Shown in pieces: positions 1 to 7,257 of a stretch of DNA of 64,000 nucleotides. Position numbers and translations under genes: made by a program. The notes beneath the pieces are model-generated. The model had not been told where the DNA came from. It made no database searches and saw only the letters and a list, made by a program, of their open reading frames with translations. The DNA lies in contig CALVLZ010000003.1 of NCBI GenBank assembly GCA_944341445.1, positions 92,448 to 156,447 on the forward strand. Direction: 5' to 3'. This DNA comes from an uncultured Clostridia bacterium. Lineage in GTDB: Bacteria > Bacillota > Clostridia > Christensenellales > UBA1242. Numbering within the stretch: position 1 is the stretch's first letter; each line of letters opens with the position of its first letter.

Positions 1-12
1 TTTTATAAATAT

Positions 13-663
13 CTACAATACTTTATCAATAATACGAATTAGATTCTTTATTGTTTTGTATGGATGTGAAGATTCAAAAATTTCTCTAATCATGGCAAAA
101 CCATTAATATTTATGTTTATAAATTCAGATATAGTTTTAAAATTAATACCTCCAATAACAATTATTGGCAAATTTGTACATTCTCTTATATCTTTTAAAC
201 CTTTTAACCCAACTACCGCTGCCTCTGGTTTTGTTACTGATTTAAAAATTGCACCAACACCTATATAATCAACAGATGATACATCATCATTCAATTGTTC
301 AACTTTAGAAATTGTAAGGCCTATAATTTTATCTGGTCCTAAAATTTTTCGAGCAACATAAACTGGCAAATCGTCTTGTCCTAAATGGACTCCATCAACA
401 TTTGTGGCTAAAGCCATATCAATTCTATCATTTATAATAATTGGGGCATTGTATTTATTGCATATTTTTTTTGCCTTAATAATAAAATTATACAATTCTC
501 TATCGGACAAATTCTTTTCTCTTATTTGCACCAAAGTTACTCCTGCTTTTAATGCATTTTTAAGAATTAAAAGTGTTTTTTCTACGCCATATTTTGAAGC
601 ATTTGTACATAAACATAATTTTAAGCAATTTTTATCAAACTTTTTTAATGGCATAATCTTCAT
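13..663 (-). CDS. thiE: ThiE-like thiamine-phosphate synthase, last visible gene of a YcaO operon
   Basis: ThiE joins hydroxymethylpyrimidine diphosphate to the thiazole nitrogen of HET-phosphate to give thiamine phosphate. The TIM-barrel motifs are visible in order: QIREKN, IINDR, HLGQDD, GLTIS, VGAIFKSVTK, and the phosphate-binding IGGIN with GFAMIREIF near the C-terminus. HLGQDD and the SVTK lysine favour ThiE over a dead TenI. The usual GxSxH is altered to GLTIS, and the usual FxTxTK has Ser for its first Thr. The chosen ATG (663) overlaps the end of the upstream nucleotidyltransferase by 29 nt and has GGAG just before it; a TTG at 672 is the alternative. No other thiamine gene is in view, so its place in a peptide-modification operon is unusual. 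The operon may continue beyond base 1. Confidence 0.85.
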   Translation of the reverse strand: MKIMPLKKFDKNCLKLCLCTNASKYGVEKTLLILKNALKAGVTLVQIREKNLSDRELYNFIIKAKKICNKYNAPIIINDRIDMALATNVDGVHLGQDDLPVYVARKILGPDKIIGLTISKVEQLNDDVSSVDYIGVGAIFKSVTKPEAAVVGLKGLKDIRECTNLPIIVIGGINFKTISEFINININGFAMIREIFESSHPYKTIKNLIRIIDKVL

Positions 664-1579
664 TTTCTCCAAAAAACTTAATTATTTTAGTATCTACAAT
701 TTTCTTTGTTGATATGGAACAGTTACACAACTCTTTCAAAAGCAAATCAAGATTTTGTTTATTTATATTATTTTTAATTATTTCACAATCTAATTTATCT
801 TTATTTCGGTTTGTTTGAAGTTTGGATGCATATAATGCCTCTAAACTTATAGATTTATACGGAATATTATTATAAAAATGAATAATTTTATCAAAACTAA
901 TTTTTGCACAAAGTGAAGAATTATAAATATGATCAACAAACAAATTTGAATCTTTGTAATAATAATCATCTTGTATTATTGAACCATCTTTATTTTCAGT
1001 AAACATAAAAATAGTTATAGGTATTTTATATTTATTATGTATTAATTTTATAATTCGCCTTTGAGTTCCATCTTCTCTATCACCCTTCATCCTCACAAAT
1101 GAAAATCCAAACTTTGAAGAATTTGATTCAACATCTTGCAATCTAGATTCATCTACAAATATATCAATATCGTGATGATATCTTACTAAATCTTTACCTA
1201 ATAATAAATACGCCATAAATCCACTAGTATGATAATATTCTACTTCTAGTGTGTTTAAAAATATATTAACTTGATTAAACAATTGTAAAATTTCTATATG
1301 ATTTGCATTCAACCCTCTAATTTTGCAAACTTCATACTTTTGTAATATCTCATATCTTCTTTCCATACTCTCTATAGAGAACAAACTCGGATATCGCTTA
1401 GCAATAAGAGAACGTGAAAGTTTAACAATAATATCAAAATCGCCTTTTTCAAAAATAATATCAATTAAAAGATCTCTAATATCTTCAATATTATTAATAT
1501 TGTATTTTTCACACTCATTTTGAAACATTGTAAAATCATTATTATTTAAGATTTTTTTAACTTCAATTATCACATTCAT
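635..1579 (-). CDS. nucleotidyltransferase-fold protein (DUF2204/MNT-like) of the YcaO operon
   Basis: A 314-aa protein with a central nucleotidyltransferase core. HTSGFMAYLLLGKDLVRYHHDIDIF carries the paired acidic residues DID (about residues 138-140) used for metal binding in aminoglycoside and lincosamide nucleotidyltransferases; the preceding Gly-Phe-Met stands where the GGxA/GS loop normally is. The N-terminal 90 and C-terminal 100 residues are helical and unassigned. The start has AGGAG seven bases upstream and lies 9 nt after the ycaO stop, so it is co-transcribed. Inference: it could nucleotidylate the peptide or a small precursor, or give self-resistance. Which of these cannot be told from sequence. 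Confidence 0.65.
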   Translation of the reverse strand: MNVIIEVKKILNNNDFTMFQNECEKYNINNIEDIRDLLIDIIFEKGDFDIIVKLSRSLIAKRYPSLFSIESMERRYEILQKYEVCKIRGLNANHIEILQLFNQVNIFLNTLEVEYYHTSGFMAYLLLGKDLVRYHHDIDIFVDESRLQDVESNSSKFGFSFVRMKGDREDGTQRRIIKLIHNKYKIPITIFMFTENKDGSIIQDDYYYKDSNLFVDHIYNSSLCAKISFDKIIHFYNNIPYKSISLEALYASKLQTNRNKDKLDCEIIKNNINKQNLDLLLKELCNCSISTKKIVDTKIIKFFGENEDYAIKKV

Positions 1580-1588
1580 TTTTGTCTC

Positions 1589-2851
1589 CTATGGAAAAGG
1601 GTGTGGCATGGATGTTATATCATTAATGCAATTAAGATCTAATTTTTTAGGAACTTTCCATAATCTATCAGCTCCCAAACGTGGTAGTAAATGTGATTTA
1701 TTTAAATCAACAAGTCCAGGCACAATAACTCTTACCACTTTCATTCCTGTATCAATAACATCACTAGTTGTAATATCTTTATAATATACACTTAAATTTG
1801 CATTATTTAAACTATTAATTAATTCTTTATATGTTGTAATTTCTTCATGATAATCACTAATTTCACTGTTGAATAAAAGATCTTGAAAATTTTTTCCTTG
1901 ATAATATAAAAAATGTTCATATAGAGTTTTTATTTTATTAGGATTTTTTTGTTTATATTTTAATAAATGTTCCGAATAAAAATATGTAAACAAACACTCT
2001 TTAATTGATTTTTCTATTGCTACACTAGATGAAAAATTTGCACAAGCTCCAATTCCATATCTTACTTTGCCATTAATTTCTTTTGAAATATATGAAAGAT
2101 AAATAGGAACATCTATATCAGAATATAATTTGTAAACATCTACTCTAAAATCTTTTTTAACATTATTAAGCAATGGAATATTCTTAATTGAATCAACATT
2201 TATTTGTGGAGGATTTAATCTATTTAAAAAATTAATCATAAGAGCATCTCTTTCAATTAATTCCAACAAACCATTTTCCACGCAATCTTCCAATGAAGAA
2301 CCAGCGGCCATACCTGTAGAAGTGGTTTCAGCAATCCTTTTATCATATTTAAAAGGTAAATATATCAAACTTGCAGGCCAATATACAAAACTTTCATCTT
2401 TAATATTATCGATCTTTGTCCAATGGATTTTATTAGTATATGGATTAATAAAATCTTTATTTTTTTTATATTGCTCATCGGTATATAAGTGGAAATTTTT
2501 TAATCTATGATTTGTGGGCAAATTCTCCAAATTATCATAAATTAGTTCTTCTTTATCACAATACGCCATGCAATACCTTTCTATTGCTTCAGCGAAACAA
2601 GCAATCAAAGCACTTTCACGATTTTCATTAACACCTAATCCACCACTAGACACATCTTTGTCATGCCCAAAAAGGATTCTTGTATCCGCACTTAAAGATT
2701 GATACATAAACAAACCATAATCTTTTAATTCATTTCTTTCCAATACAGCATTGATTATCCCCAAATTTTCATCAAATGACTTATAAATATCCTCACAACT
2801 TGTTTGAGATAAAATATCTCTAATTTGCTTGTCGTCTAATATTTTATTCAT
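1589..2851 (-). CDS. YcaO cyclodehydratase, azoline-forming type
   Basis: YcaO proteins use ATP to activate a peptide amide so that a Cys, Ser or Thr side chain closes to an azoline. ATP-binding segments are intact: SGGLGVNENRESALIACFAE with EAIERYC, then STGMAAGSSLEDCVENGLLE with ELIERDAL, then GIGACANFSSSVAIEKSIKE. The protein ends in MPHPFP, matching the PxPxP C-terminus typical of azoline-forming YcaOs and absent from most thioamide-forming ones. The start at 2851 has GGAG six bases before it and overlaps the stop of the 110-aa gene by 8 nt, so the two are translationally coupled. The obvious substrate is the single Cys or Thr of the 18-aa peptide at 4829-4885. No flavin dehydrogenase (SagB-type) is in view, so the product may stop at azoline unless that gene lies to the left. 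Confidence 0.85.
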   Translation of the reverse strand: MNKILDDKQIRDILSQTSCEDIYKSFDENLGIINAVLERNELKDYGLFMYQSLSADTRILFGHDKDVSSGGLGVNENRESALIACFAEAIERYCMAYCDKEELIYDNLENLPTNHRLKNFHLYTDEQYKKNKDFINPYTNKIHWTKIDNIKDESFVYWPASLIYLPFKYDKRIAETTSTGMAAGSSLEDCVENGLLELIERDALMINFLNRLNPPQINVDSIKNIPLLNNVKKDFRVDVYKLYSDIDVPIYLSYISKEINGKVRYGIGACANFSSSVAIEKSIKECLFTYFYSEHLLKYKQKNPNKIKTLYEHFLYYQGKNFQDLLFNSEISDYHEEITTYKELINSLNNANLSVYYKDITTSDVIDTGMKVVRVIVPGLVDLNKSHLLPRLGADRLWKVPKKLDLNCINDITSMPHPFP

Positions 2852-3176
2852 AGTCATCTCCTGGTATATTACGTAGCTTATATTCCTTTAACAATTCATT
2901 GTTTTGTATCACAAATATTAAGTCTCCACTTAAATCAGAACTATATTTTATATAATTACTTATTACATTATCAATATTCATCTTCTTAATTTTATAAGGA
3001 TTATATAGTGCAGAAGCTTTTAATCTCTTTATTAAATTATTATAATTAAATTTATTATCAATTATTGGCCCCAAATATAGTTTATCATTTATATATGCAT
3101 ACAAAACACTTTCTTTTGCAAGTTTTTTATCGTTTTTTAGAATTTCACTATAACAAACAAAATTATTTTTTATCAT
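2844..3176 (-). CDS. short E1/Ocin-ThiF-like partner of YcaO (candidate leader-binding protein)
   Basis: A 110-aa acidic and basic mixed protein directly coupled to ycaO. The stretch LYLGPIIDNKFNYNNLIKRLKAS (residues about 33-55) is laid out like the GPL...CxxC...R segment of TOMM partner proteins that bind the leader peptide and dock on YcaO, but the zinc cysteines are absent. SDLSGDLIFVIQNNELLKEYKL at the C-terminus resembles the short strand pair ending such domains. There is no adenylation domain. I infer a minimal scaffold or leader-recognition protein from position and this weak resemblance only; a profile or structure comparison against Ocin-ThiF-like families would decide. Confidence 0.4.
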   Translation of the reverse strand: MIKNNFVCYSEILKNDKKLAKESVLYAYINDKLYLGPIIDNKFNYNNLIKRLKASALYNPYKIKKMNIDNVISNYIKYSSDLSGDLIFVIQNNELLKEYKLRNIPGDDYE

Positions 3177-3186
3177 ATTTAATACC

Positions 3187-4767
3187 TTAATCTAATTCTT
3201 TTCCATCAATGAAATTTTTTGATTCTGTTTGAAATTTCTCTAAACAATCTCTTAATTCTTGTTCTTCCTTATTTATCAGAGGATGCACGGAAACAAACCA
3301 TTGTCCAATATCTGTTTTACTAAATTTTATAAGTTCATCTTGTGACATTATTGTTTTTTTGCTACACAATGGATCACAAACAATGAATTTTTCATTTTCA
3401 TAACCACATACTAAAACTGCATGTAAAACATTTTTTAATTGCCCAGATAAAATTATTAATTCATCTTTTTTTAATCTTTTCCTAATCTCATCTGCTGTAA
3501 TTTCGTAGTCTGTATAGCTTTTAACACCTTTTGCCATACCCCACTCAATATAGTTTGTATACTCTATCATGGACTTTTCAAAAATATCAGGATCTAATAA
3601 TTTTTTTTCATTTGAAAAATATTTTTTTTCAGAATGGACAATATCCACATTAAATCCAACTTTTGCAAAATGAAATGCAACTGCAGATAAAGGCGTTCCT
3701 TCTATAATTTTTGATCTATATTTTCTATATAAATCTTTTTCGAATAAAGCGTTTGCTTTTAACTTTCCATAATATTCTAAAACCATCAACATGCAAGATA
3801 TTGCGCAAGTCATTCCTTTTTGTTTGTATGGATGTATGTTTTTTTCCATTCTAATTTCCTTCTCATTTTTTAATATGTTTAATGCATCACCAATTTCTTT
3901 TGGTGTAAATTGGTAAATATAGCCATCGTTTTTTAGTATTTTAGATTCATTCAATATACTTAAAATGTATTTTCGAAATAAAAATCCAGATATTCCAATT
4001 AATCGAATCGCTATTAATTTCTCATCAACATTGTCAAATTTAACAATTTCTGTAAATGCACGAGTTTTAGGATTTTTTACAACAAATGATCTATATTCCA
4101 ATTTATAATCATCAGATATTGTTAAATCATCTATTTCTTTAATTAATTGAGAAGTTGAAAGTTTATCATATATTTCATATATTTTTTTTAGTCTTGTATT
4201 AAAAATCAATTCATCATCTATATGGTATTGCTTTAATAGATATTTTTTCCATTCTTCAGACTTCTGGACATTCACTCTTTTTAAATATATGTACATTATA
4301 TGATCTATTTTGTACTGACTAAAAAAAGTATTTTCTGGTGGCGTACAAATTATATTAATGTCAAAATTTTCTACATTTTGGAATTGTATTGCTGGGTTTT
4401 CAATATGATACTGCAAGTGTTTTTTTATTGCTCCTGACATAATTAGAGTTGCATTATCAACTAAACAACATGTTTTATAAATTTCAGATAAAAATTCAAC
4501 ATATATTGGACTTAATTCCTCTAGTTTATATTTTGTTGTTAATTCATAAGCAGGCTCTAATTTATATTCATAAAACATATTATGCCAATTCCAACGATTT
4601 TTAAGTTTAAATAAAAAATTAACAGATTTATCTTTAATCTCTTTATCCATCTGTTTGCTTATCGTTTTATTCGTTTCTGCAAAATATCTATTTGCATTGA
4701 ATAATTGTTTTTCTAAAACTTCGTCAATATTTAGTTTTAAAGACGTTGGAATTATATCTTTCTTCAT
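3187..4767 (-). CDS. fusion protein with C-terminal C39-type (papain-like) cysteine peptidase
   Basis: A 526-aa soluble protein, first large gene after the peptide. Residues about 1-300 match nothing I recognise. Residues about 310-500 are peptidase C39-like: HPYKQKGMTCAISCMLMVLEYYG supplies the nucleophilic Cys after a Gln, LHAVLVCGY supplies the His, and FIVCDPL supplies the Asp. C39 peptidases usually sit at the N-terminus of bacteriocin ABC exporters and cut leaders after GG; here the domain is free of any transporter and the candidate peptide has no GG. It may trim the very short peptide or bind it. The start at 4767 has AAGGA six bases upstream; a TTG six bases earlier is less likely. 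Confidence 0.7.
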   Translation of the reverse strand: MKKDIIPTSLKLNIDEVLEKQLFNANRYFAETNKTISKQMDKEIKDKSVNFLFKLKNRWNWHNMFYEYKLEPAYELTTKYKLEELSPIYVEFLSEIYKTCCLVDNATLIMSGAIKKHLQYHIENPAIQFQNVENFDINIICTPPENTFFSQYKIDHIMYIYLKRVNVQKSEEWKKYLLKQYHIDDELIFNTRLKKIYEIYDKLSTSQLIKEIDDLTISDDYKLEYRSFVVKNPKTRAFTEIVKFDNVDEKLIAIRLIGISGFLFRKYILSILNESKILKNDGYIYQFTPKEIGDALNILKNEKEIRMEKNIHPYKQKGMTCAISCMLMVLEYYGKLKANALFEKDLYRKYRSKIIEGTPLSAVAFHFAKVGFNVDIVHSEKKYFSNEKKLLDPDIFEKSMIEYTNYIEWGMAKGVKSYTDYEITADEIRKRLKKDELIILSGQLKNVLHAVLVCGYENEKFIVCDPLCSKKTIMSQDELIKFSKTDIGQWFVSVHPLINKEEQELRDCLEKFQTESKNFIDGKELD

Positions 4768-4783
4768 AATCAATCCTTTTTAT

Positions 4784-4821
4784 TTAATAACGAGAGTGAA
4801 TTAATTCACTCTCGTTATTAA
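4784..4821 (-). other. perfect 38-nt palindrome between peptide gene and enzymes
   Basis: Two 19-nt arms, each containing AACGAGAGTGAATT or its complement, form an uninterrupted palindrome starting 7 nt after the peptide stop. On the transcribed minus strand it is not followed by a T-run (AAATAAAAAGG follows), so it does not look like a full terminator. It more likely stabilises a short peptide mRNA or gives partial read-through, setting a high peptide-to-enzyme ratio as in many bacteriocin operons. Confidence 0.7.
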
Positions 4822-4828
4822 TGTTCGA

Positions 4829-4885
4829 CTAGGCTGTACACAATAAGTCAAATTTCTTATTGAACTTTTTAAAAAGTTTTTTCAT
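4829..4885 (-). CDS. 18-residue candidate RiPP precursor, MKKLFKKFNKKFDLLCTA
   Basis: A small ORF with a near-perfect ribosome site (AAGGAGGG, five bases before ATG), far stronger than those of the enzymes. The product is MKKLFKKFNKKFDLLCTA: a basic amphipathic N-terminal part (residues 1-11) and a C-terminal FDLLCTA with one Cys and one Thr, the only heterocyclisable residues. It is first in the operon and followed by a strong hairpin, as expected for a precursor. At 18 residues it is shorter than typical TOMM precursors. Inference: the basic part is the recognition sequence and Cys16 becomes the thiazoline or thiazole. An alternative is a leader peptide with regulatory function only. Confidence 0.7.
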   Translation of the reverse strand: MKKLFKKFNKKFDLLCTA

Positions 4886-5520
4886 AACGCCCTCCTTCCA
4901 GTTTTTTAAAGAGATCCCTGTAAACTCTAATTCTACTAATAAATTATATTATACGATTCATCTGTTTTAAATAGTTGGAAGCGTTTTAATGTTAAATGAT
5001 ATTGTTGTCCATTCTTTCATATCAAGGTTGCTTTTAACAACCAATAAAAGAAAAGAAACTTATGATTATGATGAAAACCGCAGAATAAATTATACAATTT
5101 TCTAGTATTAGTTCCTTTTAAAGGTTGTAATTAAATATATAATATAACAAAAACAACCAAAAAGTCAAGATATTAACTACTTTTTAGGATGATCATGTCA
5201 TCACAAAAATACAAAATATATATATTATTAATTTATAAAACCCTACATATTGTATATCTCAATATTAAAAATAACTTTTTTAAAATTCAATATCAACTTC
5301 AAAACATATAAAAGTCTATTATTTTTTCCAATCTGCTTAAACTTAAAACAAAATAGTTTTACTCTTTAATAATTATTAATAGATAATATTATTCTTTATA
5401 TAAAAAAGTTAATTTCAAGTTATCTTTATTAAATTAAATAAAATCAATTTAATCTTAAAGTAGATAGATAAAATTTTCTCCTTTTTCAAAATTTGAAATC
5501 ATTTACTGAAACAAAATAAC
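4886..5520. promoter_or_regulatory. intergenic region with minus-strand promoter of the peptide operon
   Basis: The minus strand has TATAAT at 4948-4953, about 60 bases before the peptide start. The -35 region is poor, suggesting activator-dependent expression. I looked for a TPP riboswitch (CUGAGA and ACCUGAUC boxes) because of ThiE and saw none. The rest is AT-rich with no supported gene on either strand. Confidence 0.4.
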
Positions 5521-5612
5521 AACTTTTCTACCCTATCTGCAAATGTATACTATACCCATTTGCAAAACAATCAATAAAACGAAACGAGAAGGATTGAAAA
5601 ATCCTTCTTTTT
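5521..5612 (+). repeat. conserved upstream block A, copy 1, ending in a terminator hairpin
   Basis: Homologous to 7105-7190: CTATCTGCAAATG...CATTTGCAAAACAATC followed by a GAAGG...CCTTC hairpin and T-run (5587-5612). Read as protein on the plus strand it ends FSTLSANVYYTHLQNNQ*, matching FPNLSANAVYNHLRNNR* in copy 2, so it is probably the decayed 3' end of a shared gene with its terminator. The promoter and ribosome site after it (TATGTTATAATATG, AGGAG) also resemble copy 2. Confidence 0.6.
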
Positions 5613-5639
5613 ATGTTATAATATGATTAGGAGAATTGT

Positions 5640-6253
5640 ATGAGTTTATTATTAAATAGTAATTGGTCTTTTGGATCGTCTGAACTAATCAGTTCCATTG
5701 CTGCTTTTTAACTTTTTTAGCAATTTGTGTGTCACTTTATTTAGCACAGAAATCAAAAACTTTAAAGTTTAAGATAATTGACAAAAAAATAAAAATAAAT
5801 GCTTTTAGAGAGCATCAGTATCAGCAAGTTAATATCTTAAACAATGGACACACAAAATTTACTTGCACTTGTATTGGATACTATATTGATAGGAAATTTT
5901 ATTTTGTCAATTATATTCAAGGAATGAAAAAATTAGATAATACAATTATTGAACATCGTGGAAATTCAAATACACACATAACAACAGAACAACTAATACT
6001 CCCAACATATGTTAAGGAGGGAGATATATTACAATTAGGACTATGGCCAGCAGACTACGATTTTTCTGAAATTCAAAAAAATAATAGGATTTATGTTTTT
6101 ATTATTATAAACGGCAAAATATATAAATTTTATACCGGCATGAGATTTCAAAAATTTAAAAAATTAATTGAAAATTTTAATCATAAATCATTACACAATC
6201 AGGGAAAAAACATTGAAAAAAGTAAAAATCTTGATAATATTTATTTTAGATAA
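5640..6253 (+). pseudogene. frameshifted single-span membrane protein, cassette 1 cargo
   Basis: An ATG at 5640 with AGGAG upstream opens MSLLLNSNWSFGSSELISS, but meets TAA at 5709-5711. Adding one T to the T5 run at 5705-5709 joins it to the next frame (AAFLTFLAICVSLYLAQKSK...) and gives one protein of about 204 aa: a short N-terminus, one membrane helix at about residues 19-38, then a basic segment and a beta-rich cytoplasmic domain. I do not recognise the family. As it stands the downstream frame could only start at GTG 5729, which has no ribosome site, so the gene is broken, switched off, or misassembled. Confidence 0.6.
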
Positions 6254-6296
6254 ACTTTTAACTTAATCCAGTCAACCCCAACGCATATTTTAGTGT

Positions 6297-6367
6297 TAGG
6301 ATTGGTTGTCGGTCTTCCCGCCAAATTTTTTATCTTCTTAACTGTGCATAGTTAAGAAGATTTTTTT
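6297..6367 (+). repeat. GC-rich element B, copy 1, with following hairpin terminator
   Basis: Bases 6301-6325 are an exact 25-nt match to 8873-8897 (core TTGGTTGTCGGTCTTCCCGC) and markedly GC-rich for this genome. It is followed by an ATCTTCTTAAC...GTTAAGAAGAT hairpin and T7 (6331-6367). The hairpins after the two copies differ in sequence. On the minus strand both copies translate as LAGRPTTN followed by diverged residues, like the start of a ribbon-helix-helix protein, so it may be a gene remnant. Confidence 0.55.
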
Positions 6368-6434
6368 ATAAATCACAGAAGTCTAATTCTTCCATTTCCT
6401 TTTTTATCAATTCAACTATATAAGTAAAAAATAT

Positions 6435-6908
6435 TTATAAGTTATAAATCAATATTTCATTAGAATTGTCTTTATCAAATTTGCCTGTACTTAAGAAACC
6501 ACATTTAATCCAAAAATCTTTAGCATCCTTATCTGTATCTAGATAAATATTTTTAGCACCTTTTGAAAATAAACTTCTTATAGTGTGCTGAGCAAGCTTA
6601 TTTCCATAGCCCTTTCTTCGTTGATTAGATAAAATATAAAATTCTCTTATAAATCCATAACCAGAAAACTTTTCCCAATCACTATTTTGATTATCTATTT
6701 GAAAAATTGAAAATCCTATAACTTTGTTATTATTAAAACATAAAGACATAAATACTTTATTTTCCAAAACTTGTTTTAGTATATAATCCTGACAACTTTT
6801 AATTTGTTCTTCGTTTACTTTGTTATGAGTAATATATATCCAATATTGTGCAAAAACATCACGCCATTCTTTTTCATATAATTTATCATACATTTTTATA
6901 TTAGCCAT
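6435..6908 (-). CDS. GNAT-family N-acetyltransferase
   Basis: A 157-aa protein with the GNAT acetyl-CoA loop QRRKGYGNKLAQHTIRSL (RRxGxG/A at about residues 95-100) preceded by the strand FIREFYILSN and followed by YLDTDKDAKDFWIKCGF, the usual C-terminal alpha4-beta5 segment. It transfers acetyl from acetyl-CoA to an unknown small molecule or protein amine. It stands alone between the two repeat-bounded cassettes, pointing the other way, with its own AAAGG ribosome site. Substrate unknown. Confidence 0.8.
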   Translation of the reverse strand: MANIKMYDKLYEKEWRDVFAQYWIYITHNKVNEEQIKSCQDYILKQVLENKVFMSLCFNNNKVIGFSIFQIDNQNSDWEKFSGYGFIREFYILSNQRRKGYGNKLAQHTIRSLFSKGAKNIYLDTDKDAKDFWIKCGFLSTGKFDKDNSNEILIYNL

Positions 6909-7104
6909 AACTTTTCCTTTTGCAAAATTATTTATAATTTTATCATACTAGTAAATAAAAAATAAATAAACTTAAAATCTTATAATTTTAATAAAAATTA
7001 AAACTTTATAATTTTTTTCGAATAAAATATGTAAAAACTTTTCAATTCTTAATGTATAACAACTTAATTCTAACTATTCAAAAACCTTTGATGAAGCAAA
7101 GGGA

Positions 7105-7190
7105 GACTTTCCTAATCTATCAGCAAATGCTGTTTATAATCATTTGCGAAACAATCGATAAAATAAAACGAAAAGAAGTTGAAAAACTTC
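7105..7190 (+). repeat. conserved upstream block A, copy 2, ending in a hairpin
   Basis: Matches 5521-5612: CTATCAGCAAATG...CATTTGCGAAACAATCGATAAAA, then an AAAAGAAGTT...AACTTCTTTT hairpin. The plus strand reads FDEAKGDFPNLSANAVYNHL and ends in a stop after RNNR, a better preserved gene tail than in copy 1. It is followed by TATGTTATAGTATG and AAGGAG before the cargo gene, parallel to copy 1, with about 30 extra bases. Confidence 0.6.
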
Positions 7191-7257
7191 TTTTCGTTAT
7201 TTACAGGAATATACAAAACATATATTTATATGTTATAGTATGTTATAAGGAGTTTTT

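Noticed and set aside
5041..5100. Second short peptide gene (MIMMKTAE) on the plus strand
   Set aside because: No ribosome site, no resemblance to the precursor, and wrong strand for the operon.
4886..5640. TPP riboswitch upstream of the operon containing thiE
   Set aside because: No CUGAGA or ACCUGAUC-type conserved boxes on the minus strand, and no matching pair of stems.
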